Below are positions 44,980 to 54,312 of a DNA stretch of 64,000 bases, one piece after another (the stretch's first letter is position 1; each line of letters opens with the position of its first letter). Source of the DNA: Candidatus Freyarchaeota archaeon. GTDB lineage: Archaea; Asgardarchaeota; Jordiarchaeia; Jordiarchaeales; Jordiarchaeaceae. Under the pieces are notes generated by a model. It made no database searches and was not told the DNA's origin. It saw only the letters and a list, made by a program, of their open reading frames with translations. The translations under genes and the position numbers were made by a program. The DNA is taken from assembly GCA_030587365.1 (NCBI GenBank), contig JAUQZE010000003.1, positions 62,001 to 126,000 on the forward strand, read 5' to 3'.

Positions 44980-47900
44980 ATGATGGGAAAGTTAAATCTA
45001 ACCACTCTCGCATATGCTATAGCAACTCGTCGATGCGCGCTATTTGCAGGTGCGGGATTAACGTGTGAGAGTGGAGGTGCTACTTGGAATCAATTGGTTG
45101 ATTTTCTTAAGAGTAAATTCGGATACGATAGTCCTTTGACTGACAATTTCCGGATTATGGGAGACATGTGCAATATATTTGGACCAGAGGTTATTTATGA
45201 AGCGGTTAAAAATAGACTTGAGGATGCAAGAATTGATAATCCAATATCAAAGTTGACTGGTCTTCCTTGGTTCACGACGTTTACCACTAACTATGACCTT
45301 GCCCTTGAAAAATCGCTTCAGGAAAATCAATCTTTAAATATTCGTACTATCGCAACTGGGAAAGAGTTCGCACTAACTGGTTTGCCATATGAAATGCTAT
45401 GCGTTAAATTAATGGGTAGCTTAGATATACCATACGATCAACCGGGTTCAATGGTCTTGGACCCAGGGGACTATGTTACTGCTATAGAAGAAAGATCAAG
45501 AATTTTTGATATACTTGCTAGTCATGCAGCTAATCTATCCTTTTTGTTTATTGGATATTCATTTAACGACGGATTATTCTTGGAAATATTAGATAAGTTG
45601 ATAAAGGCCATAGGAAAACCCAAACTTACATATTATGCAGTGTTCAAAGAAAAACCTGACCCAGAAAAGTCATATTTATTAAAACAATATGGAGTAGAAA
45701 TAATAGTTTCAGATTTGAAAAATTTCGCAAAAGAACTTTCTGAACAGGTTGCGCTTAGAAATCCGGGGGACTTAAGGCGGAAAAGAATTCCTTTGGGTTC
45801 TGATGTATTACCTATTGATTCAACCAAAGTTCCAAGTTTCTTATCATTTTATACTCCCGTTCTCTATGAAAACCTAGAAGAACCTATATCTCCAAACTCA
45901 TTCTTTAAGGGAAATACAGATAGCTTTCACCCATTTGGACTTAACTGGCATTTCCAACGTAAAGAAATAAAAGAAGTTGTTAAAACTGTGTTAGAAAAAA
46001 AAGGTGGAGAAAATAATTCACGTATCATTAGTGTTGAAGGAAATCCTGGTACTGGGAGAACTTTCGTAATTTTGGCAGCGGTCTACGAGTTGATAAAAAA
46101 TCATAGAGCTATTGCTATAAAGATTCCAAGTTATGCATTAAATCCAATTCCAAGCACAGAAGAACTTGTAGCTTTTCTAGATGAAGTCGAAAAAGCAGCA
46201 AAAGAGGCTGGAATTAGCAGTCCCGAACAAATCGTTTTTTGGGCTGAATTTGCACCAGAAACTGGGTGTATTTCACAATTTAATAAACTTTCCTCCGATT
46301 CTGATTATCCAATAGCACTGATATTTGAAGATACCAAGTCCGCTGAAACAGATGAAAACCTACTTAGAAAGGACGAAAGGACATCAATAGATGTTGATGT
46401 TGATTTGTCAGAAGAAGAAAAAGAAAATCTTGCAGAGTATATATTGAATATCACACGAACCCATAAATTCCCAGAAATTACAGAAGAAGAAACACATATG
46501 ATAATAAATGAGGAAAAGACATTCCTTCCAATAATGTATAGGGCACTTGATCCTGCAAGACGTTCGATTGAAAAAATAGTTCAAGAGGAATTTAGTAGAA
46601 TTGATGACCAAGCTGTCAAAACATGCATTTCTCTTTGTTCACTTGCAACAAGTGTAGATATATATATGCCTATGTCAGTTCTAAAAAAAGCTTTAAGTAA
46701 ACATATGAGAAAACAATTATCTTTTCAAGATATTTTTGAAATCATAGAAAACAAAGCAAAAGCATTCATAAAATTATCCATCGACCCTCGCACCAATTAT
46801 TTGTGTTCAATATACCACTCGTTAATAGCACAATATCTACTTCAATTGATCGGAATTAATAAGGCGGATGAGTATCTCTTACGTATTGCTGAGACGGTTG
46901 ATATAAGAGGCAGAATTGAAGCTGAATTTATAGCCAAACTTCTTATTGATAAGGGGGTAAACTGTCGTCCCGGTATCTTCAAACCTTTCACAGGTAAAGG
47001 TTTAGAAGATGCTCTTTTAGAAATTAAAAATCGCCAACCAGCTAGGCCAATAATACATCATTTAGCAAGACTAATTTATACAAGGAAAGATCGATTCGAC
47101 GAGAATATAATTCCTCTCCTACATGAGGCACTGGCGGAACCAGAAGACAGTTATGCTTTGGAAGAACGAAAAGAAAATGTAATGACAACGCTTGCATTAG
47201 TAATGTGGAGCCAAAAGAAAGATCGACTTTTAGATCGCCCCATAAAAGACCCAGAGATACAAGAGATTCTTAGCCTCCTTATCAAAGCAAGGGAAACTGT
47301 GAACTTACATCCATACCTTGTACATGCGAAAATACTTAAAGATCTAAGTGACTCAAATGACGACCATTCAGTGAAGACTGCCTTAATAAACGAAGCTCTT
47401 GAGGTTGTAGATGAAGGTTTATCTGCAGGTTTAGATTACGCTGATTATTGCCAACAATTAAAAGAATTCCAAATTGAATTGTTATCAGAAATAGATCCAA
47501 AAAAAGCGGAGGATACTGCAAAAGAACTTTTAGAGAGTGAAAAGGATGGAGCGGGCTATTACACTCTAGCCAGAATAGAATACCATAAAAATCAAAATTA
47601 TACCATAGCAAACCTTTTCTTAGATAAGGCTATAGAAGCCAAGAGATATCCACCTGGTGCTATAGCTCTGAAAATCGAAATTTTGCTTCAGGACAGCTCT
47701 CCAGACTACGGTTTATTGCTAAAACTTGTTGACCGTCTTTCATCGGATGCAAGATTCCATGATAGTTGGAGATCTGCTTATCATAAAGCAGTAGTGTATA
47801 CGATAAATGGAAGATACCAGGACGCTGCTAATTATTTCAGAGTCTCCTTTAGAATGGCACCAAGAACACTTCCAATTCAGAAAATGGTTCAACTCTTTTG

Positions 47901-48144
47901 GATGGGAGAAGATGGACACCGAGAAGTACTTACCGGAAAAGTAGATATAACTTTGACAGAACGTGAAGGACGAATATATTCTCATAATGTCCAAGGGTGG
48001 AAGGAAAAAATCTATTTTGATCCTCGTTCTCAAAAGAATAGAAGAATATTGCAACCAGGTTTATACGTAGACTTTGAATTGGGTTTTTCTCCTAGAGGCC
48101 CAATAGCATTTGAAGTCAGACCCTCAAAGAAAGGTAGAAAATGA
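44980..48144 (+). CDS. SIR2 - P-loop NTPase - TPR - OB-fold protein (candidate anti-phage NADase)
   Basis: This protein of about 1054 residues starts with a SIR2-type domain: LFAGAGLTCESGGATWNQL near 25, TTNYDLALEKS near 103, GSLDIPY, and FIGYSFNDGLF near 193. A P-loop, EGNPGTGRTF, lies near 351 and begins a STAND-like ATPase. Helical TPR-like repeats follow (YHKNQNYTIANLFLDKAIEA and TINGRYQDAANYFRVSFRM). The last 70 residues look like a cold-shock/OB fold (GRIYSHNVQGWKEKIYF, LQPGLYVDFELGFSPRGPIA). SIR2-STAND proteins deplete NAD on phage sensing. AGGTG precedes two ATGs, 44980 or 44983. Confidence 0.75.
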   Translation: MMGKLNLTTLAYAIATRRCALFAGAGLTCESGGATWNQLVDFLKSKFGYDSPLTDNFRIMGDMCNIFGPEVIYEAVKNRLEDARIDNPISKLTGLPWFTTFTTNYDLALEKSLQENQSLNIRTIATGKEFALTGLPYEMLCVKLMGSLDIPYDQPGSMVLDPGDYVTAIEERSRIFDILASHAANLSFLFIGYSFNDGLFLEILDKLIKAIGKPKLTYYAVFKEKPDPEKSYLLKQYGVEIIVSDLKNFAKELSEQVALRNPGDLRRKRIPLGSDVLPIDSTKVPSFLSFYTPVLYENLEEPISPNSFFKGNTDSFHPFGLNWHFQRKEIKEVVKTVLEKKGGENNSRIISVEGNPGTGRTFVILAAVYELIKNHRAIAIKIPSYALNPIPSTEELVAFLDEVEKAAKEAGISSPEQIVFWAEFAPETGCISQFNKLSSDSDYPIALIFEDTKSAETDENLLRKDERTSIDVDVDLSEEEKENLAEYILNITRTHKFPEITEEETHMIINEEKTFLPIMYRALDPARRSIEKIVQEEFSRIDDQAVKTCISLCSLATSVDIYMPMSVLKKALSKHMRKQLSFQDIFEIIENKAKAFIKLSIDPRTNYLCSIYHSLIAQYLLQLIGINKADEYLLRIAETVDIRGRIEAEFIAKLLIDKGVNCRPGIFKPFTGKGLEDALLEIKNRQPARPIIHHLARLIYTRKDRFDENIIPLLHEALAEPEDSYALEERKENVMTTLALVMWSQKKDRLLDRPIKDPEIQEILSLLIKARETVNLHPYLVHAKILKDLSDSNDDHSVKTALINEALEVVDEGLSAGLDYADYCQQLKEFQIELLSEIDPKKAEDTAKELLESEKDGAGYYTLARIEYHKNQNYTIANLFLDKAIEAKRYPPGAIALKIEILLQDSSPDYGLLLKLVDRLSSDARFHDSWRSAYHKAVVYTINGRYQDAANYFRVSFRMAPRTLPIQKMVQLFWMGEDGHREVLTGKVDITLTEREGRIYSHNVQGWKEKIYFDPRSQKNRRILQPGLYVDFELGFSPRGPIAFEVRPSKKGRK

Positions 48145-48228
48145 AGGTTTAAACATCGATGAAAAAATTTCTAATTAAAAGTTATTCTCGTATTTTTATT
48201 ATTCATAGAAAATAATAGCAACTTTAAC

Positions 48229-49146
48229 TTAACTGAACTTGCCCCATTTTTCGTTTCTTCTGGGCTTTCTAAATACAAATATATGTTCGTGCATTATGAG
48301 TAAAAAATTATACTTTATTGATTTTTCAAACCAGTAGGGAGTGCTCTTGCACTGCCATTGATGCTTAATAATGTCCTCCTTTAAGAGAAATCCTGCCCTT
48401 AGAAAAACTTGCATAACCTCAAATGCTATTGGAACATAATACCCATACCTTCTGGTATCACCCACAAGTATGCAACAGTACCTATTAGGCCTTAAAACTC
48501 TGAAACACTCCGAAGCAACTACCTTCATCTCTTCAAGATACTCACTAACATCACCTATTTTTGAAAGGTCGCCATCAACCTCGCCATGAGAATAAGAAAT
48601 AATATTAAGATATGGCGGATGGGTTACAATTAGATCTATCGACGCGTCTCCTATCAAATTGAGATTTCTTGCATCTCCCACAAATGTTTTCTGCCAATTA
48701 AAACTAGAACCTTGTGAATTATAATCAAATGACAATCTATCTTTGGTAAGCATAACATATTCATGATTTATGTCCACGCCTATTCCATTTCGTACTAAAA
48801 GTTTACACTCTACAAGAGTGGTGCCAGAACCGCACATCTGATCCAGAACTGTTTCGCCTATTTTGGAGTATCTTGTAATCAAGTTTCTTGGTATCTCTGG
48901 AGCAAAGTTTCCTCTAAAATCGCCTCTATGTGTAGCCCAGTTACCTCTGTTTGGGAAAGACCAGACTGTTGTTACCTCTGAGTTAAAGATCTTTGGTTGA
49001 AGTTCATTTGTGATTCTTTTTTCTCCGATTCTGATTTTGTATTTTTTGTTACCGTCAATTTGGATGATTTCCTTTTTATTACTAACAAATCGCTTGTGGT
49101 CTTCCTCAGTAACTTCCTTCATAAGTCGGTAATCAGTTTTTTGCAT
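48229..49146 (-). CDS. DNA methyltransferase (N4/N6 type), 305 residues
   Basis: The order is a motif X-like stretch (TTVWSFPNRGNWATHRGDFR), then motif I (VLDQMCGSGTTLVECKLL) and GVDIN, then the catalytic motif IV as THPPY. The X-I-IV order is that of alpha/gamma-type amino-methyltransferases. HPPY in place of D/NPPY is unusual. It shares the RGNWATH...IPRN block with the divergently placed gene at 49323, so the two may have arisen by duplication. It lies 85 bases tail to tail with the SIR2 gene. There is no obvious restriction partner. Confidence 0.85.
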   Translation of the reverse strand: MQKTDYRLMKEVTEEDHKRFVSNKKEIIQIDGNKKYKIRIGEKRITNELQPKIFNSEVTTVWSFPNRGNWATHRGDFRGNFAPEIPRNLITRYSKIGETVLDQMCGSGTTLVECKLLVRNGIGVDINHEYVMLTKDRLSFDYNSQGSSFNWQKTFVGDARNLNLIGDASIDLIVTHPPYLNIISYSHGEVDGDLSKIGDVSEYLEEMKVVASECFRVLRPNRYCCILVGDTRRYGYYVPIAFEVMQVFLRAGFLLKEDIIKHQWQCKSTPYWFEKSIKYNFLLIMHEHIFVFRKPRRNEKWGKFS

Positions 49147-49322
49147 TTAAACACCATAATTATTATACTTTCCTGAAAATTTAAACCCCCAAAGCGAGTT
49201 GCTTTTTCGGTGGAGATTAAAATTTATAAATATTTAAAAGCGGTAGAAATTTATACTCATTTGAGGGCGAATAATTTAAGTCCCTAATTCTATTAAAGGA
49301 GTAAAATTTTAGGGTTAATGAA
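49147..49322. promoter_or_regulatory. Divergent promoter region between two methyltransferases
   Basis: AAAATTTATAAATATTTAAAA at 49217-49237 could serve as TATA box for the + strand gene. The region also holds the leader of the - strand gene, whose ribosome site is GGTG. Shared control of the two methyltransferases is likely. Confidence 0.45.
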
Positions 49323-50933
49323 ATGAAAAATACGGCCACCCAATTAGATCGTGATAGAAAGTGCCCTAAGTGTAAGGCAACAGTAGATGAGAATCTTGGA
49401 GAGCATATAAAGAAAGCTCATAGTGAGGAAGAGTTTAAAAAAGCAGTGTTGAAAGCAAAAAAAAGCGGGATGCCTGACCCAGAGATAGGAGAATTATATG
49501 GAATCAATTTCAAACAGTTAGAAAAAATCATAACTGAAGCATACGGCATTAACATTTCCGCTCTTAAAAAACCTAAGAAAATAAAGTACTGGGAACCAAA
49601 AAATTATAGGGAAGAAACCACGACAGTCTGGAGCTTTAAACAAAGAGGAAACTGGGCAACTCATGATGGAAGATACCGAGGGAATTGGTCCCCTTACATT
49701 CCGAGAAATGTGATACTCAAGTATACCAAGCTGGGAGACACAGTACTTGATTATTTTGTTGGCGGGGGAACAACAGCAGTAGAAGCAAAACTTCTAGGAA
49801 GGAAATGTATTGCCAGAGATATAAATCCTGCCGCAATTGATTTAACAAAAGAAAACCTTAATTTTGATCCACAAAAAACACTTTTAGAAAATTATCGGAT
49901 ATACGAACCCGAAGTATCTGTTGGTGATGCACGGGATTTGTCAAATATTCCAAATGAAAATATTGACTTAATATGCGCTCATCCCCCTTATGCTGGGATA
50001 ATAAACTATAGCTCTAAAGTCGAGGGAGATTTATCGAAATTTAGCATTGAAGACTTTCTTTTAGAGATTGGGAAAGTTGCTCATGAAAGTTATAGGGTGC
50101 TTAAACCGGGAGGGAAATGTGCAATTCTTATAGGGGATACACGAAAACACAAACAGGTGGTCCCCATCGGTTTTAGAAGTATTAAAGTTTTTCTGGATGC
50201 TGGATTTGTCTTGAAAGAATTGGTCATTAAGCGTCAACACAATTGTAAAACAACAGGATTCTGGTATAATAACAGTATCAAATATAATTTCCTACTTTTA
50301 GCCCATGAATATTTACCTATTTTTGAAAAACCGGAACAAAAAAATATAGCCAAAGATTATTCTTCTGAAAGCGATACCTTTCATTACGAAACGAATGCGA
50401 GAAAAATAGACGAAGCCAAAAAAGAAAATCTTGAAACCACAACTGTGTGGATTTTGCCACAAGAAAAAATGGACGAAGAAATAAAACGTAACTTAATAGG
50501 AAGGTTTGTAACTTCGGAAAGCCAATATTTAGAAATTAATTTTAATGATGCTGATGGAAAACTCGATATTAAAACAAAATTCAAACCCTCTCTTGTATAT
50601 GTATCTTCTCCCAAAAAACTTGGTAGCCAAAAAGATATTAACTCATATCTAAAAACGATTAAAAAAATTGCTGAAGAAGTAGGACGTTTTCTTGCTACTG
50701 AAGGTTTTCTAGTTATTGATACAAGCGATGTTCGGATTAATGGATTAGTGTATCCAATGGGTGTCAATCTATTAGAGACTATGTCTACTTTAAATGAGTT
50801 TAATATCAAAGAAATTGTTGTTGTTACTCCTGATAATATAGAAAATTCTATCAAAACGCCTATGAGTAATCAGAATTTAGAAATTATACACCGCTATCTC
50901 TTAATATTCGTGTTAAGAAAAGGAGACGGATAA
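49323..50933 (+). CDS. DNA methyltransferase with zinc finger, HTH-like and degenerate second domain
   Basis: Residues 1-80 have CPKC and HIKKAH (a C2H2-like finger) and a helical segment like an HTH (PDPEIGELYGINFKQLEKII). The first methyltransferase domain has VWSFKQRGNWATHDGRYRGN, VLDYFVGGGTTAVEAKLL and AHPPY. From about 360 a second domain starts again at TTTVWILPQEKMDEE; at the motif IV place it reads VSSPKK, so it is probably inactive and may bind DNA or a partner. The next gene starts one base after the stop. Confidence 0.85.
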   Translation: MKNTATQLDRDRKCPKCKATVDENLGEHIKKAHSEEEFKKAVLKAKKSGMPDPEIGELYGINFKQLEKIITEAYGINISALKKPKKIKYWEPKNYREETTTVWSFKQRGNWATHDGRYRGNWSPYIPRNVILKYTKLGDTVLDYFVGGGTTAVEAKLLGRKCIARDINPAAIDLTKENLNFDPQKTLLENYRIYEPEVSVGDARDLSNIPNENIDLICAHPPYAGIINYSSKVEGDLSKFSIEDFLLEIGKVAHESYRVLKPGGKCAILIGDTRKHKQVVPIGFRSIKVFLDAGFVLKELVIKRQHNCKTTGFWYNNSIKYNFLLLAHEYLPIFEKPEQKNIAKDYSSESDTFHYETNARKIDEAKKENLETTTVWILPQEKMDEEIKRNLIGRFVTSESQYLEINFNDADGKLDIKTKFKPSLVYVSSPKKLGSQKDINSYLKTIKKIAEEVGRFLATEGFLVIDTSDVRINGLVYPMGVNLLETMSTLNEFNIKEIVVVTPDNIENSIKTPMSNQNLEIIHRYLLIFVLRKGDG

Positions 50934-50934
50934 G

Positions 50935-52287
50935 TTGGGAAATTTTGAAAAATTTATAAAAGAGATAAATCAAAGGATAGGAATATCCTTACCTTCTTCT
51001 TGGACGGAACTTACTGAAGTTCAACTAGCTCAACGTTTTCTGGAAAAATTAAATGAATACTTTTTTCAAACATATGAAGGTATAGGCATCACTACTTTTC
51101 AGGGAGAGGAACTTCAATACTTTTCTGAATTTCATAAATTCTGGGAAGCAAACCATAAAGAAATATTAAACGCAAAAATTGACGAAAATAAATCAAGAGC
51201 AGCAGCACAAACTCTTTCAAATGCCATAAAAAAATACGGAAAAGAAATACTCAGCGTTACACATCAAACACAAGGTCTACAGCCTCAAGCTATTGCTCAA
51301 GTTAGATTTTTCACAGCAAATCAAGATTTTAGAGGATCTCCAGTTAATCCTTATGAAAAATATTTACAAGATCCTACAAATTTTGATGCTAAAGAAATTT
51401 TTGAAAACCCTGTTGATTTTTTAAAGTTTTTAGAGATGACTCGCTTGTCCCAGAACGATAAACGACAAGACTTTGCCAAGAATGCTGCCCTTTTTTTATT
51501 AAAAAGAAATATATCCGCATTTGAAATAGCAAAATGTTTCAATAATGATGCCGTTCAGATAAGAGCTGCATTGGTGAATTCTCCAAATATGGGTTATGGC
51601 CTAAAAAAGGCTAATATGTTTATACGCGATATGGTGGAATTAAGTGTTTGGACTGAACTAAAAAATTTCGAAAAAATAGATGTCGCTAGCGATATTAATA
51701 CCATGAAATTAGCATTAAGAACCCATATCTTACAGACAGACATTCCGCTACTTTCTAGTTTTTTGGATATTTTTTGTTATCAGTATAGTCACATTGATGT
51801 AATGAGCGCGATAGCATGGAGAACCGTATGGGAAAAATGGGTTAAATTAGATCCATCCACGGCACCTTCCTCTCCCAGCCAAATGGATTTTCTCCTTTAT
51901 CGGATTGGACGTGAATACTGTGATGATGATGTAGTAGAATATGAATGCGCAAGAGGCCATGTATTTTATCACTTTGGCGCACAGCTCAAAAATTGTTTAA
52001 AATGCCGCGTGAGTGGTAAGAGAACACCTGCTCAGCCAAAAAGAAGATTCCTGCCCTGCCAGTTAAATTCCTCCCAATTGCCTAGAGAAAATGGAAAACT
52101 CCTTTTAAGTGATGATAATTTGTTAAAAACTTTTGATGGTGTATGTATATTTGAAGATGTTTGCGAACCAAAAACAAAAGAATTTCGTGCCTTGAATCCA
52201 CCGAAATCTATTTCCATTAAAGGCCAAACAAGTTGGACCAAGTCCTATGCTTATCGAGATAAAGGTGGAGGAGGAATGATGGGATAA
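50935..52287 (+). CDS. HhH-GPD DNA-glycosylase-like protein with Cys cluster
   Basis: This 450-residue protein starts at TTG one base after the methyltransferase stop. Around 219-250 it has GYGLKKANMFIRDM and then KIDVASDINTMKLALR. This resembles the glycosylase hairpin GxGxKTA with its catalytic Lys and the downstream catalytic Asp of VDTHV; the Lys-Asp distance is 29 residues, long but within reach of archaeal AGOG enzymes. Near 336 a C-x15-C-x2-C-x17-C set could hold zinc or an iron-sulphur cluster. It may excise a base that the linked methyltransferase has or has not marked. That is inference from motifs. Confidence 0.55.
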   Translation: MGNFEKFIKEINQRIGISLPSSWTELTEVQLAQRFLEKLNEYFFQTYEGIGITTFQGEELQYFSEFHKFWEANHKEILNAKIDENKSRAAAQTLSNAIKKYGKEILSVTHQTQGLQPQAIAQVRFFTANQDFRGSPVNPYEKYLQDPTNFDAKEIFENPVDFLKFLEMTRLSQNDKRQDFAKNAALFLLKRNISAFEIAKCFNNDAVQIRAALVNSPNMGYGLKKANMFIRDMVELSVWTELKNFEKIDVASDINTMKLALRTHILQTDIPLLSSFLDIFCYQYSHIDVMSAIAWRTVWEKWVKLDPSTAPSSPSQMDFLLYRIGREYCDDDVVEYECARGHVFYHFGAQLKNCLKCRVSGKRTPAQPKRRFLPCQLNSSQLPRENGKLLLSDDNLLKTFDGVCIFEDVCEPKTKEFRALNPPKSISIKGQTSWTKSYAYRDKGGGGMMG

Positions 52288-52404
52288 ACTAAAGATGTAA
52301 AATTTATTTAATGATTCTTTAAACAAGTTTTGTTGTTTGGTAGATTTAAATTAACTAACATAAACTCTATCTCATCATACTATTTCTCACATTTATATTA
52401 TAGA

Positions 52405-53976
52405 TTATTCTATATCGAATACAAGTCCAAACATTTCTTTAAGAGTATTTTGTACAATTTCACGGAAATCCTCAATTTCGCTATCACTTACCACGACATT
52501 AGCACGTTCGTGAATCAGTTTGCATCGAAGCGAATAGTAATAATTAATCTTTTTCCATATTTCGGGGGCGAGTGTAAAGTGCTTTTTAATTTCCTCTTGA
52601 ACACTATTCCTATCTCTAAATAATCGAAGTATTCGTTCATCACTATATCTTTCTCCTGATTCATTAAGGAGATATTCTTTAAATGCAATTTCTAAGGTAC
52701 TATCTAAAAGTACTAGACATATACGGTTTTTCTGCTCTAAATGCTGCTTAGAAATTATATCAACTGCAATTATGGTTTCATACTGTCCTTTTGTCCACGG
52801 TTTTTCCTTAGCTACTTTCCGATTGGCTTGTTTAATTAAATCGATATAACGGTGTTTAAATTTTGGTAATTGGGGCAGGTATGATTTTTTTGCTTCTTTA
52901 ACGTTATTTAACTCATACTGAACGACATTTCCTGATTTATATTTAAACACATTTTTAGGCCAATTCCCTTCCCATCCACGAGAAAGGGATGCCCAATGTT
53001 TTACAACTTGAACAATATGATCGCGGAGTGCTACGAAGATAGGATGCTTATAATTTATTCCTGATTTGCTACTATTCCAAGGCATCGATTGTGCTTCTCC
53101 ATTTAGTGATACAATTACTCTTATCAGTGATACGCTTGGGTGAGGCTGCCCAGCTAATCCTTTAGTAAAACCTACTTCATAGTCTTTAAGAGCTCGCGCA
53201 ATTAAACGGTCATTACAATAAAAATATACACCGTATTCTCCCCCCGCTGGACTGGATTCTCTAGCAAGCCCTGCTAGAATTTTAACTTTTACAGTTTTTC
53301 CATCTTCCGTTGGTAGAGTTCCATTAAGTTCCATTGGCGAATTGCCTGGAGGATAAGCCCAATTCTCAAATTTAATTGGTGTTAAAGTTTCAGAATTAAG
53401 TTTGATTACTATTCCGTTACCTAAAAATCGTTCATATGTCCTTTGCAAATGTTCCTTTAGCATGGATATAGCTTCGTCATTTATTATCACTCGTAGTTTT
53501 TGCAGCTCAATAACAGATGTGCCTTGAGGAATGTCGTCCACTTCATATACCGGTAATTCCCAATCATCATTTTGAAGCCAACTGTCATCGAACTCTACTC
53601 GACATGTTTTATCGTTTCCATATCTTGTTGTGATTTTTATATCCTGTGCTAATGCCACTACTGCTCTCTTTGTTCCTACTCCAAATATCCCAATAGTTTC
53701 GTCTGTAGGTAGATTTGTAGTATGTCCAGGTCCTATAATAACATCAAGTTCAGATTCCTTTACACCGCCAGCGTCGTCTAAGACGCGTATAGTTTGTTGA
53801 TTTTTATCCAGTTCTATCGCTATGTTTGTTGGTCTATTTTTGCTATTTCTAAACCGAATATCAATAACATTGTCAATTAGTTCACAAATCGCGGTATTCA
53901 AATCATAATCAGCAATTATTGATAAGAATAGTCTTTTGGAAGGAACTGCATTTATTCGATCAATTTCTTTTTTCAT
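52405..53976 (-). CDS. GHKL (Hsp90-like) ATPase
   Basis: This 523-residue protein has the three Bergerat motifs: NTAICELIDNVID (N box, near 28-38), VLDDAGG (near 66) and IFGVGTKRA (near 97). The middle domain (YGVYFYCNDRLIARALKDYE) resembles the transducer of Hsp90/MutL-type proteins. The C-terminal 140 residues are helical, with a possible dimerisation or HEPN-like LIHERANV. Such ATPases act as switches in DNA repair and in several defence systems. TGGTGG marks the ATG at 53976. It is convergent with the glycosylase-like gene. Confidence 0.8.
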   Translation of the reverse strand: MKKEIDRINAVPSKRLFLSIIADYDLNTAICELIDNVIDIRFRNSKNRPTNIAIELDKNQQTIRVLDDAGGVKESELDVIIGPGHTTNLPTDETIGIFGVGTKRAVVALAQDIKITTRYGNDKTCRVEFDDSWLQNDDWELPVYEVDDIPQGTSVIELQKLRVIINDEAISMLKEHLQRTYERFLGNGIVIKLNSETLTPIKFENWAYPPGNSPMELNGTLPTEDGKTVKVKILAGLARESSPAGGEYGVYFYCNDRLIARALKDYEVGFTKGLAGQPHPSVSLIRVIVSLNGEAQSMPWNSSKSGINYKHPIFVALRDHIVQVVKHWASLSRGWEGNWPKNVFKYKSGNVVQYELNNVKEAKKSYLPQLPKFKHRYIDLIKQANRKVAKEKPWTKGQYETIIAVDIISKQHLEQKNRICLVLLDSTLEIAFKEYLLNESGERYSDERILRLFRDRNSVQEEIKKHFTLAPEIWKKINYYYSLRCKLIHERANVVVSDSEIEDFREIVQNTLKEMFGLVFDIE

Positions 53977-54312
53977 CACTACCACCAACAAAATATAAAA
54001 TATTGGAAATAATTAAGACCCCCTCTAACATAACCATTACCTTTAATAATTAGCTTTAATGTCCTAATTCAATTATTATTTTTCAGTATTTTTAATTTTT
54101 CGCTTATGATTATTGGCATATACAGTTTCGGATAATTTTAATCTAGAGGATTATTAAATGGTTATACCTCTAGTTATTAGAGAATTTTCCTCTTATGTGT
54201 ATTCAAAAATCTTATATTGATAATTTTTTCTTTTTGACTTTAGAAAAAGCATATTATTAAGGATTAAATAATAGTAGCATTTATATGCGTTTATAAAAGA
54301 AAAATTTATGTG
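53977..54312. promoter_or_regulatory. Divergent promoter region, GHKL ATPase and third methyltransferase
   Basis: This 336-base AT-rich stretch has no ORF. GCATTTATATGCG at about 54279-54291 is a likely TATA box about 27 bases before the methyltransferase start, suggesting a leaderless or very short-leader mRNA. The GHKL gene start is served by the left end. Confidence 0.4.
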
